Assembly (NCBI GenBank): GCA_026398675.1
Contig: JAPLSK010000310.1
Location: 1 to 11,077 of the forward strand
Source: a bacterium
GTDB taxonomy: Bacteria; RBG-13-66-14
Reading direction: 5' to 3'
Length of the DNA stretch: 11,077 nucleotides
Below the pieces are notes generated by a model. That model saw only the letters and a program-made list of their open reading frames with translations. It was not told where the DNA came from and made no database searches. Positions within the stretch are counted from its first letter, which is position 1; each line of letters opens with the position of its first letter. The position numbers were made by a program, and so were the translations under genes. This document shows, in pieces, positions 1 through 5,937 of this stretch.

Positions 1-1345
1 GCTTAGACAAGGGGCTTAAGCCCCTTGCCTCTTCCGTTGTTCCGCCCCTTGCCTCATCCAGGTAGCGGAAGAAGAGGTAGCCGTCAATGCCGGTGTCGGC
101 GCCCTTCCGTCCGCCCTTGTAGGGCATGGCCCCGATCTCGCTCAACACCCACAGCTCGAACTCGTGCTTGTCGGCCCGGGCCAGCTCCAGCGCCCCGGCG
201 TAGCTGGCCGGGAGGCCGTGGGTTTCTATCTCGATGCCGGGGAAGGCGGAGGTCAGGCGCGTGCGGATGAGGTTTATCGCCAGGTGGGTGATGTCAATGC
301 CGATCCAGGAGCGTTTGAGTTGCTCGGCGGCGTGGACGGTGGTGCCGCAGCCGCAGAAGGGGTCCAGGACCACGTCGTCCTCGTTGCTCGAAGCCTGGAT
401 AATACGCTCCAGTAGTGCATACGGTTTTTGGGTCGGGTAGCCAAGCCGTTCTTGCGACGTGTTCGGAATACGGGGGATGTCGGTCCATATGGATTGCAAA
501 GGTTTCCCCGGCATTTCGTTGAGGTACTTCTTTAGGCCGTCCATCCTTGGCGTTCCGTCCTTCTTCGTTAGGATGAGACCGTCAGCCCACCATTTCTCAA
601 GCTGTTCAATAGTGTAACCCCAACCCCGGCTTGGCGGCGGCATCGTTCCCCGCCAGTTGAATTTGCCAGAATCACTATCTGGCCGGCTGGCGGTCATATC
701 CTGTCCTGTGTATAACCGGCCGTTCTCATCAAGCTTGTATCGTTTCAACTGTTCGGGCGAGTAGCCCGTAGTGACCACGTTCCAAGTGTACCGGGGGGAA
801 TAAGTGTAAAAGAGAATAACATCGTGAATGCGCCCAAATTGCCCAGCGTCATTGTGTGTGTTCGTGCGTTGCCAAATAATCTCGTTCCTAAAATTATTGG
901 TCCCTACCACAGCATCCATCACCAACTTGAGGTAGTGGCTCGCCGCTGGATCGCAGTGGAGGTAGATGCTGGCCGTGTCCTTCATCACTCGGCGGATTTC
1001 GAGGAGGCGGTTCGCCATGTGCACCAGGTATGCCATCATGTCGTTCTGGCCGAGAAACTGGAGCAGGGCGCCGGTCAACTTCGCCAGGTCGGAGTTGCCG
1101 TAAGGGTTTTTCAGGATTTCCTCGTACTCGCGCTCGGTCTGGGCGGTCCAGTGCCAGGTATCCTCGAAGGCCCTTATCTGGGCGGCGTCGCCCAACCCCT
1201 CCGGTGTTTTGAAGAGAACGGTGTAAGTGGCGTTTGAGTTGAAGGGCGGGTCGAGGTAGACGAGGTCCACGGAGGCGTCGGGAATCATCCCCCGCATGAC
1301 GTCCAGGCAATCGCCGTAGTAGAGTTTTCTGGTCCGTTCATTCAT
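1..1345 (-). CDS. Site-specific DNA methyltransferase (N4/N6, beta class), 3' end outside window or altered
   Basis: The reading frame is open from ATG at 1345 to the window edge (448 codons, no stop). The predicted protein transfers a methyl group from SAM to adenine N6 or cytosine N4 in a specific DNA site. Motif IV DPPF (residues 32-35) precedes the SAM-binding motif DPFCGCGTT (328-336), the order typical of beta-class enzymes. LGYPTQKP (301-308) is a common segment just before motif I. Residues about 150-300 should contain the target recognition region. Near the end, KGADTGID (414-421) resembles the first catalytic segment of an Mrr-like PD-(D/E)XK domain that I recall at the C-terminus of relatives, where a QVKGG-type strand should follow. 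Instead the frame enters repeat DNA (RYLDEARGG...), so the C-terminal domain may be broken. No restriction partner gene is visible. Family is confident; specificity is unknown. Confidence 0.9.
   Translation of the reverse strand, partial: MNERTRKLYYGDCLDVMRGMIPDASVDLVYLDPPFNSNATYTVLFKTPEGLGDAAQIRAFEDTWHWTAQTEREYEEILKNPYGNSDLAKLTGALLQFLGQNDMMAYLVHMANRLLEIRRVMKDTASIYLHCDPAASHYLKLVMDAVVGTNNFRNEIIWQRTNTHNDAGQFGRIHDVILFYTYSPRYTWNVVTTGYSPEQLKRYKLDENGRLYTGQDMTASRPDSDSGKFNWRGTMPPPSRGWGYTIEQLEKWWADGLILTKKDGTPRMDGLKKYLNEMPGKPLQSIWTDIPRIPNTSQERLGYPTQKPYALLERIIQASSNEDDVVLDPFCGCGTTVHAAEQLKRSWIGIDITHLAINLIRTRLTSAFPGIEIETHGLPASYAGALELARADKHEFELWVLSEIGAMPYKGGRKGADTGIDGYLFFRYLDEARGGTTEEARGLSPLSK
8..27. repeat. 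Perfect 20-base palindrome at the 3' end of the methyltransferase frame
   Basis: CAAGGGGCTTAAGCCCCTTG is a perfect inverted repeat. Read on the minus strand it is preceded by GG and followed by TCT. The same stem, CAAGGGGTTT / AAACCCCTTG with the same GG and TCT flanks, occurs at 9372-9421 with a 30-base loop, so this is a dispersed hairpin family. A partial copy of the left arm (GGCAAGGGGC on the minus strand) lies at about 41-56. The repeat is read through by the methyltransferase frame. Confidence 0.8.
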
Positions 1346-1368
1346 GGTAGAGATTATAGCACCGATGC

Positions 1369-1395
1369 GGGCGGGTGTGGACACCCGCCCCTACG
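1369..1395 (-). repeat. REP hairpin with GTAG foot (right-hand outer copy)
   Basis: The 10-base arms GGGCGGGTGT and ACACCCGCCC are separated by GG and followed by CTACG. Read on the minus strand, a GTAG tetranucleotide therefore sits at the 5' foot of the hairpin. This matches the established REP layout recognised by RAYT transposases. It is oriented tail-to-tail with the copy at 1414-1440, forming a BIME-like pair. Confidence 0.8.
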
Positions 1396-1413
1396 GCGTA
1401 GGTGCGATTCATC

Positions 1414-1440
1414 CGTAGGGGCGACCGTCCACGGTCGCCC
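1414..1440 (+). repeat. Inverted REP hairpin with GTAG foot, abutting the RAYT stop codon
   Basis: CGTAG precedes arms GGGCGACCGT and ACGGTCGCCC, which are separated by CC. This is the inverse orientation relative to 1369-1395. The last base is two positions from the transposase stop codon (1442-1444), so the transposase gene and repeat are packed together. The arm sequence differs from the other copies while the foot is kept, as expected if the structure and GTAG are the recognised features. Confidence 0.8.
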
Positions 1441-1441
1441 G

Positions 1442-1900
1442 TCACTGCCGTAGATAACAAAAAGGATAACTACGATAATCCGTGCACAGACCTTTGCGTA
1501 CCGGGTTTCCCACGATGTACCGAGCCGCCGCGGCCAGGTCCTCGTCGGTGCGGACCGAGTGGTCGTAGAAACTCCGCTGCCACAATGGCACCTCCACGCC
1601 CTTTCCCTTCAACAGCTTGGCCGTGTACGTCTTCCACGAACCTAGTAAGTTGATGAGGTTTTTCTCAACCGGAGACACCAAGAGATGGACATGGTCGGGC
1701 ATGAGGCAGGCGGCGTACAGTGTCGCCTCTGCGTTGAAATATCTGATTAGGTGTTTCCATACCAAATCGGTGAGTTCGTGGTCTGAAAACACGGACCGAT
1801 TTTGCGCCGTGCAGATGGTGATTGAAAACGCCCTACCGCTGTCCGAGTACAATTCACGTTGGAGCCGTATTCGTTTCCGTTTGGGTGGTTTTTGTTTCAT
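1442..1900 (-). CDS. REP-associated tyrosine transposase (RAYT, IS200-like Y1 HUH family)
   Basis: This 152-residue protein belongs to the Y1 HUH single-strand transposases. It carries the HUH motif in MPDHVHLLV (H70, H72). The catalytic tyrosine is most likely Y128 in RYIVGNPVRKGL, the usual C-terminal signature, and LWQRSFYDHSVR (106-117) is the conserved middle segment. The N-terminus is very basic (KQKPPKRKRIRLQR). RAYTs cut and join single-stranded REP DNA and are thought to spread REP hairpins. The gene sits between REP copies at 1908-1934 upstream and 1414-1440 plus 1369-1395 downstream, with only 1 to 7 bases between repeat and gene. The start follows a weak purine run (GAAAG); no promoter is evident. 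Base composition is more A/T-rich than the flanking genes, consistent with a mobile origin. All key residues are present, so the protein could be active. Confidence 0.92.
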   Translation of the reverse strand: MKQKPPKRKRIRLQRELYSDSGRAFSITICTAQNRSVFSDHELTDLVWKHLIRYFNAEATLYAACLMPDHVHLLVSPVEKNLINLLGSWKTYTAKLLKGKGVEVPLWQRSFYDHSVRTDEDLAAAARYIVGNPVRKGLCTDYRSYPFCYLRQ

Positions 1901-1907
1901 ATCTTTC

Positions 1908-1934
1908 GGGCGGGTGTAGACACCCGCCCCTACG
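1908..1934 (-). repeat. REP hairpin with GTAG foot, 5' of RAYT
   Basis: Arms GGGCGGGTGT and ACACCCGCCC surround AG and are followed by CTACG, so the minus strand reads CGTAG and then the hairpin. The copy is nearly identical to 1369-1395 (one centre base differs). It lies 7 bases upstream of the RAYT start codon and 26 bases downstream of the EnvC-like stop, where the hairpin could also serve as the 3' end of that transcript. Confidence 0.8.
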
Positions 1935-1960
1935 AGTCTATTCCCGATTCCGCGCGGCCC

Positions 1961-3169
1961 TTATTCGGCCAGGTACGCCAGGGGGTCCACCGCCCGGCCG
2001 GCCTTGCGGATCTCGAAGTGCAGCGCCGGCTCGGTGATGGAGCCCGTCGAGCCCACGGTGCCGATGCGCTGGTTCTCATCCACGTGGTCCCCCACCCGGA
2101 CCAGAAGCTCCTGGGCGTGGGCGTAGAGGGTGTGGACTCCGTCGGCGTGCGCGATGACCAGGAGCTTGCCGTAGCCCTGGAACCAATCGGCGTAGATGAC
2201 TTCGCCGGGCAGGACGCTGACGAAGTAGCGGCCCTCGGGGGCGGCGATGTCTATGCCGTCGGACTTGGTGGTGGTTCCGTAGCGCGGGTCCTCGACGCGG
2301 CCGAAGTAACGGATGATGGTCCCCTCGGTGGGCCAGATGCGCAGCTCGGGTATCTCGGCGGTGTAAACGTCGGAGTCGGGTATGTCGGCCACGCTCATCT
2401 CGTGCCCGGCGCGCTCGCTGGCGTCGGCGGCGATGATCTGGTCCAGCTTCGACTGCAACCGGGACGCCGCCTTCTCCTTCTCCTGGATGACCGCCTCGTA
2501 GACCGAACGCTCCCGCTGCACCTGTTCCAGGAGCGTCTGCTTCTCGGCCAGGTCGCTCTCGTAGAGGGCCAGCTCCTCCTTGGCCAGCTCCGCGAGGCGA
2601 TCGAGCGTCGTCATGGCCACCTCGAGGTCGGCCTTTTTCAGCTCCTGCTGGTGCACGGAGGCCAGAATCTCGTCGTAGATGGTGCGGTCCTGCTGGGCGA
2701 AGGCCTTGAGGAAGAGGAATCGCCGGGCCATGGCGGAGAAGTCGCGGGCGGAGAAGACGAATCGGGAGCCGCCGTCGCGGCCTATCATGTAGAGCATGGA
2801 GAGCCGCCGGCCCAGGAGGTCCCGCCGCTCGTCGGCCTGGCGCTCGAGGCGGTCTATCTCCATCTGGGTGTAGGCGACGGCCTCGGCGGTCGTGCCCTGG
2901 GCTTTCAGCAGGCGGCGCTGGTTGGCCCGTCCCTTTTCGGCGCGCTGTTGCAACAACTGCAGCTCGCCCAGGATGCCCAGCTCCTGCCGGCGGACCTTCT
3001 CCCGTGCCTGGCGCTGGTCCCGCAGGTCGTCCTCGATGGCCGAAAGCTCGGACCGTATCTCCTCCACCCCGGCCAGCGCCTCACGGGCGAACAGGACCAC
3101 TCCGGCGAGGACCGCCAGTCCGACCAGCGCCAGAGAAACCACGGGAAGGAGGCGTCGGAGCGTCCGCAT
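1961..3169 (-). CDS. EnvC-like murein hydrolase activator with degenerate M23 (LytM) domain
   Basis: The 402-residue protein has one N-terminal membrane or signal segment (residues 7-28), long charged coiled-coil-like helices (about 34-125 and 170-250) and a C-terminal LytM/M23 fold (about 275-400). M23 peptidases need the zinc ligands H-x-G-x-D and H-x-H. Here the first histidine is replaced (S303-D-G-I-D307) and HxH has become A382-L-H384, while H351 remains. Loss of ligands with retention of the fold is the hallmark of EnvC/NlpD-type proteins, which activate cell-wall amidases rather than cut the wall themselves. The inferred role is periplasmic control of septal peptidoglycan splitting. 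ATG at 3169 has GGAGG upstream, and a good promoter lies at 3188-3216. It is transcribed away from the prepilin peptidase. An active peptidase is unlikely. Confidence 0.87.
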   Translation of the reverse strand: MRTLRRLLPVVSLALVGLAVLAGVVLFAREALAGVEEIRSELSAIEDDLRDQRQAREKVRRQELGILGELQLLQQRAEKGRANQRRLLKAQGTTAEAVAYTQMEIDRLERQADERRDLLGRRLSMLYMIGRDGGSRFVFSARDFSAMARRFLFLKAFAQQDRTIYDEILASVHQQELKKADLEVAMTTLDRLAELAKEELALYESDLAEKQTLLEQVQRERSVYEAVIQEKEKAASRLQSKLDQIIAADASERAGHEMSVADIPDSDVYTAEIPELRIWPTEGTIIRYFGRVEDPRYGTTTKSDGIDIAAPEGRYFVSVLPGEVIYADWFQGYGKLLVIAHADGVHTLYAHAQELLVRVGDHVDENQRIGTVGSTGSITEPALHFEIRKAGRAVDPLAYLAE

Positions 3170-3187
3170 GGGGATTCCTCCGCCCCA

Positions 3188-3216
3188 AGCCTAGCACCGA
3201 CGGCCCGGCGCGTCAA
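3188..3216 (-). promoter_or_regulatory. Sigma70-type promoter for the EnvC-like gene
   Basis: On the minus strand TTGACG (3216-3211), a 17-base spacer and TAGGCT (3193-3188) precede the ATG at 3169. The -35 box matches five of six consensus bases and the spacing is ideal. The resulting 5' UTR would be very short and would contain GGAGGA. Predicted from sequence only. Confidence 0.55.
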
Positions 3217-3240
3217 CCGGGGCGCGGGGTATGGTAAACT
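3212..3240 (+). promoter_or_regulatory. Candidate promoter for the prepilin peptidase gene, overlapping the divergent promoter
   Basis: TAAACT (3235-3240) is a plausible -10 box, 34 bases before the TTG start. With a 17-base spacer the -35 position is GTCAAC (3212-3217), a weak match that overlaps the -35 box of the divergent promoter. TAAACT or TATACT recurs before three other plus-strand genes here (6047, 7116, 9515), which is the main support. Confidence 0.35.
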
Positions 3241-3274
3241 AAGACCGGATTCTCGAACCGGAGGGACCCGCCCC

Positions 3275-4033
3275 TTGGCCAGCTTCGTCTACTCCTTCGT
3301 GGTACTGGTCCTGGGCCTGGTGGTGGGCAGCTTCGCCAACGTGCTCATCTACCGCGTCCCGCGCCGCATCTCCATCCTGCGGCCGGGGAGCTTCTGCCCC
3401 GAGTGCAAGGCGCCCCTGACCGCCAACGAGAAAATCCCCGTCCTCTCCTTCCTGACCCTGGGCGGCAAATGCGCCCACTGCGGCAAGAAGATTTCGCCGC
3501 GCTACCCCATCATCGAGCTGGCCAACGCCCTGGGCTGGCTGGGGGTATTCGCCGTGGAGGGGTTCACCTTCCCGGCGGTGGTCGGCTGCATCCTCTTCAC
3601 GGGCCTGTTGGTGGCGGCGGCGACCGACCTCACCGAGGGGGTCATCCCGAACAAGCTCTGCCTGGGGCTGGGGATTTTCGGTCTGGCGGCGAGCTTCTAC
3701 CCCTTCGGCCTCGAGCCGCTGGATAGCCTCTTGGGTGCGCTGGTGGGCGGTGGGCTCTTGCTCATCTTCGCCGTCCTGGGGCGGCTGGTGTTCAAGCGGG
3801 AGGCCATGGGCGGGGGGGACTTGAAATTGCTGGCGGCGTCCGGGGCCTTTCTGGGTTGGAAGCTGGTGCTGGTGGCGGCCTTCATTGCCGTGGGCGCCGG
3901 GGCGCTCTACGGCGCCGTCTATAAAATCATCACCCGGAAGGAAACGCTGCCCTTCGGGCCGTTTTTGGCGGCGGGCGTGATGGCGGCCTACCTCGCCGGC
4001 GAGACCATCCTGGCCTGGTATCTGTTTCTTTGA
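3275..4033 (+). CDS. pilD: Type IV prepilin peptidase / leader peptidase (A24 family)
   Basis: This polytopic inner-membrane aspartic protease cleaves and N-methylates prepilin-like proteins for type IV pili or type II secretion. I chose TTG at 3275 because GGAGGG lies at 3260-3265 with 9 bases of spacing and the protein then begins with the family N-terminus (VLGLVVGSFANVLIYRVP). The same frame is open much further upstream, but only as the antisense of the EnvC-like gene. The 252-residue length is typical. The N-terminal methylase-like domain keeps the zinc tetracysteine motif (C41-x2-C44, C66-x2-C69). The two catalytic aspartates are D118 in TDLTEGVIPN and D182 in GGGDLKLL. Several hydrophobic segments follow from residue 85 to 250. 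No pilin genes are in the window. The dGTPase gene follows after 41 bases on the same strand. Confidence 0.95.
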   Translation: MASFVYSFVVLVLGLVVGSFANVLIYRVPRRISILRPGSFCPECKAPLTANEKIPVLSFLTLGGKCAHCGKKISPRYPIIELANALGWLGVFAVEGFTFPAVVGCILFTGLLVAAATDLTEGVIPNKLCLGLGIFGLAASFYPFGLEPLDSLLGALVGGGLLLIFAVLGRLVFKREAMGGGDLKLLAASGAFLGWKLVLVAAFIAVGAGALYGAVYKIITRKETLPFGPFLAAGVMAAYLAGETILAWYLFL

Positions 4034-4034
4034 C

Positions 4035-4060
4035 GGGCCGTCCCGAAGGTCGGCCCCTTT
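4035..4060 (+). terminator. Weak hairpin between prepilin peptidase and dGTPase genes
   Basis: GGGCCG (4035-4040) pairs with CGGCCC (4051-4056), with two further G-C pairs possible around a CGAA loop, followed by CTTTAA. The T run is short, so this is at best an attenuator or a partial terminator. The dGTPase gene may still be co-transcribed. Confidence 0.35.
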
Positions 4061-4074
4061 AACCTGAACGACCC

Positions 4075-5190
4075 ATGACCTTGCCGCGCGGGAAAGAGGA
4101 CTGGGAGAAGCTGGAGGAGCGGGAGCTCTCGCGCTACGCGGCCAGGTCGCGCGACGCCCGGCGCCGCGATCCCGCCTACGCGCCCGACCCCCTGCGCACC
4201 GAGTTCGCCCGCGACCGCGACCGCATCCTCCACTCGCGCCACTTCCGCCTCCTGATGCACAAGACGCAGGTCATCCCCGGCCCGCCCCACGCCCGCTTCA
4301 CCACCCGCCTGACCCACACCCTGGAGGTGATGCAGGTCGCCCGGAGCCTGGCGCGATCACTGCGCTTGAACGAGGATCTCACCGAGGCGATTTCCCTGGG
4401 GCACGACCTGGGCCATTCCCCCTTCGGCCACGCCGGGGAGGACGCCCTGCGGGGGATAATGCGCCGCGCCGGGGCCGGCGGATTCGAGCACAACGAGCAC
4501 TCCCTGCGCGTGGTGGACGAGCTGGAATCCCTCGACCTGACGCGGCCCACCCGCCAGGGCATCCTCTGCCACACGCGGTACGACCCGGCGGACTACCCCG
4601 ACGGACGCGAGTTGCCCCCCGTGTTCATCGAGCTGGGCTACGCGGCCAAAGGGGAGCCCTGGTCCCGTCCGCGGACGCTGGAGGCCCAGGTGGTGGACCT
4701 GGCCGATGAGATAGCCTACCTGGCCCACGACACGGAGGACATGCGCCAGGCCGGGCTCTTCGACGCCCGCCGGGGCGCGATACCCGACCGGCTGGCCCTC
4801 TTCCTGCGCTCGCCCAAGCGCGAGACCCTGGGCGTGATAATAAAAACCCTCACCCGGCACGCCGCGGTCGAGCTCGACGGGGCCGAGCGCGCGGGCGTCG
4901 AGTTTCCCGTCATCGGCTACCCCGAGGAGCTGGGCGGGCTCATCGCGGAGCTCAAGGTCTTCTCCCGAGAGCGGTTCTATTCGCACCCCGCCGTCGTCGG
5001 CGTCTGCAAGGAGGCCCGAGAGGTTTTAGAGGGCCTCTTCGCCCGCTGGCTGGAGGAACCGCCGACGGCGGAGCTGGCGGCAAGCTTCGCCGGGGCCGAC
5101 AGTCCGACGCGCCACCGGCTGCTCCTGGACCGCGTCGTCGAGCTCACCGACCCCGAGGCGCTGCACCTTTTCGAGGGGCTGAAGGGGTAG
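4075..5190 (+). CDS. dgt: dGTP triphosphohydrolase-like protein (HD superfamily dNTPase)
   Basis: The predicted cytoplasmic enzyme hydrolyses dNTPs to deoxynucleosides and triphosphate, helping control nucleotide pools. The metal site residues are all visible: H81 in RLTHTLEV, H110-D111 in GHDLGHSPFGHAGE, and D211 in DLADEIAYLAHDTED. The N-terminal part (DPLRTEFARDRDRILHSRHF, residues 38-57) and the H114/H119 surroundings are also typical of dGTPase-like proteins. Length is 371 residues, normal for the shorter, non-enterobacterial type. There is no strong ribosome site before ATG at 4075, but the conserved N-terminus supports this start. The gene lies 41 bases after the prepilin peptidase gene, possibly in one transcript. 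Substrate preference among dNTPs cannot be read from sequence. The name dgt is used for the family. Confidence 0.93.
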   Translation: MTLPRGKEDWEKLEERELSRYAARSRDARRRDPAYAPDPLRTEFARDRDRILHSRHFRLLMHKTQVIPGPPHARFTTRLTHTLEVMQVARSLARSLRLNEDLTEAISLGHDLGHSPFGHAGEDALRGIMRRAGAGGFEHNEHSLRVVDELESLDLTRPTRQGILCHTRYDPADYPDGRELPPVFIELGYAAKGEPWSRPRTLEAQVVDLADEIAYLAHDTEDMRQAGLFDARRGAIPDRLALFLRSPKRETLGVIIKTLTRHAAVELDGAERAGVEFPVIGYPEELGGLIAELKVFSRERFYSHPAVVGVCKEAREVLEGLFARWLEEPPTAELAASFAGADSPTRHRLLLDRVVELTDPEALHLFEGLKG

Positions 5191-5208
5191 CCGGACTGCC
5201 TGTCCCCA

Positions 5209-5322
5209 CCCCCCTCTGGGGGGAGGCTCGCCTACGGGCTAGGGAGAGGGGTGTAGCGATTCCCTCCCCCCTCTGGGGGGAGGCTCGCCTACGGGCTAGG
5301 GAGAGGGGTGAAGCGGTCCCCT
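5209..5322. repeat. Two tandem copies of a 57-base repeat
   Basis: A 45-base core beginning CCCCCCTCTGGGGGGAGG is identical at 5209-5253 and 5266-5310, with period 57. The core contains its own short palindrome (CCCCCC TCT GGGGGG). A diverged copy lies at about 5526-5575 (CCCCCCTCTGAGGGGAAG start). No T-run follows, so these are not obvious terminators. Confidence 0.8.
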
Positions 5323-5366
5323 CTCCCCGTGGGAGAGGGCTAGGGTGAGGGCTTCCTTATTAAAGC

Positions 5367-5394
5367 GGCGGGGATAGGAATCCCCGCCCTACAT
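5367..5394 (-). repeat. REP-like hairpin, GGCGGGGAT arm variant
   Basis: Arms GGCGGGGAT (5367-5375) and ATCCCCGCC (5380-5388) flank AGGA and are followed by CTACA. The minus strand therefore reads TGTAG and then the hairpin, the same foot as the RAYT-flanking copies with a different arm sequence. Confidence 0.7.
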
Positions 5395-5454
5395 TTAAGA
5401 GGAGCATTTGCCTACGGGCCGGGGTGAAGGTCGAGGGTGGGAGTGTAAAAAAAC

Positions 5455-5481
5455 GGGCGGGTCAGGAGACCCGCCCCTACG
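5455..5481 (-). repeat. REP hairpin with GTAG foot, solitary copy
   Basis: Arms GGGCGGGTC (5455-5463) and GACCCGCCC (5468-5476) flank AGGA and are followed by CTACG. It matches the RAYT-flanking REPs in arm start and foot, with no transposase gene nearby, as expected for a dispersed REP. Confidence 0.75.
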
Positions 5482-5578
5482 TCATCGCAAATGCGAGGCA
5501 CGGGCGGTGAGGGCTGCCTTATTCTCCCTCCCCCCTCTGAGGGGAAGCGCGCTTACGGGTTAGGGTGAGGGGTAAAGC

Positions 5579-5665
5579 GGCGGGGATTTGCCGGGGGCAT
5601 AGCTCGGTTCGCCGGAGGCGTAGCTCGCTTCGCTCGGTTCGCTCGGTTAAAATCCCCGCCCTACA
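5579..5665 (-). repeat. REP-like hairpin with a 60-base loop carrying a second repeat
   Basis: Arms GGCGGGGATTT (5579-5589) and AAATCCCCGCC (5650-5660) end in CTACA, as in the 5367-5394 copy. The 60-base loop contains a 27-base element at 5611-5637, preceded by a partial copy at 5590-5609. The same 27-base element occurs inverted, with one mismatch, inside the loop of a different hairpin at 9384-9410. The right arm is joined directly to the gene remnant beginning at 5662. Confidence 0.7.
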
Positions 5666-5901
5666 TTCCCTACCCGGACGACTACCCCGGCGCCACCTGG
5701 CTGGCCGACCTGACCAACGGCTGCGCCCTGGCGGGCATCAACGCCGACGAGAACGTGGTCGGCCTCAACATATGCCCCGGCGACTACCACCTCTGGCGGG
5801 GCGACGGCTGGATACTCATGAGCAACGCCATCCGGTACCGCATGGGCGACCGGCCCGCCGTCAGAGAGCTTTCCTGGGGCGCCATCAAGGCCGAATTCTA
5901 G
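5662..5901 (+). pseudogene. 3' remnant of a secreted-protein gene ending in WGAIKAEF
   Basis: The frame ending at TAG 5899-5901 gives about 79 protein-like residues with codon choice like the neighbours (DDYPGATWLADLTNGCALAG, then GLNICPGDYHLWRGDGW and LMSNAIRYRMG) and a final SWGAIKAEF. The part before the tag resembles the last strand and helix of glutamine-amidotransferase-like (ThuA/DUF4350-type) domains; that is a weak recognition. Upstream the frame runs into REP-like repeat DNA, with no start codon, ribosome site or signal peptide, so the 5' part of the gene is missing. The last 29 coding bases and 36 bases after the stop match the next gene's end with one mismatch. I infer a dead gene truncated at the repeat junction. 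Confidence 0.7.
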
Positions 5902-5937
5902 CGAACCGGAACGGTCGCGGCATCGGGGAACCCCCGC
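5873..5937 (+). repeat. C-terminal tag plus 3' UTR repeat, copy 1
   Basis: These 65 bases match 7007-7071 with a single mismatch (A at 5895, G at 7029, a silent change). The repeat covers the codons for WGAIKAEF, the TAG stop and the left part of the terminator. Sequence upstream of it is unrelated between the two copies. Confidence 0.85.

Larger units (their letters stand above)
5191..5661. other. Gene-free repeat region
   Basis: No credible coding frame is present. The segment is built from G/C-rich repeats: two tandem 57-base units (5209-5322), related shorter copies at about 5318-5345 and 5526-5580, three REP-type hairpins (5367-5394, 5455-5481 and the long-looped 5579-5665) and a duplicated TGAGGGCT(T/G)CCTTATT string (about 5346-5361 and 5509-5524). 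Similar units recur with AAAGCGGCGGGGAT just after them, suggesting composite repeats that spread together. Confidence 0.7.

Noticed and set aside
1..1900. Restriction-modification or other defence island formed by the methyltransferase and RAYT
   Set aside because: No separate restriction or accessory gene is in the window, and the RAYT unit is self-contained between its own REPs. The neighbours are housekeeping genes.
1859..3270. Long plus-strand open frame in front of the prepilin peptidase, which would make a 724-residue protein
   Set aside because: It is antisense to the EnvC-like gene, whose minus-strand protein is clearly real. The peptidase has its own ribosome site and family N-terminus at 3275.
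5191..5665. CRISPR array or other immune array
   Set aside because: Repeats are neither regularly spaced nor separated by unique spacers, and no cas genes are present. The units are tandem 57-mers and REP hairpins.
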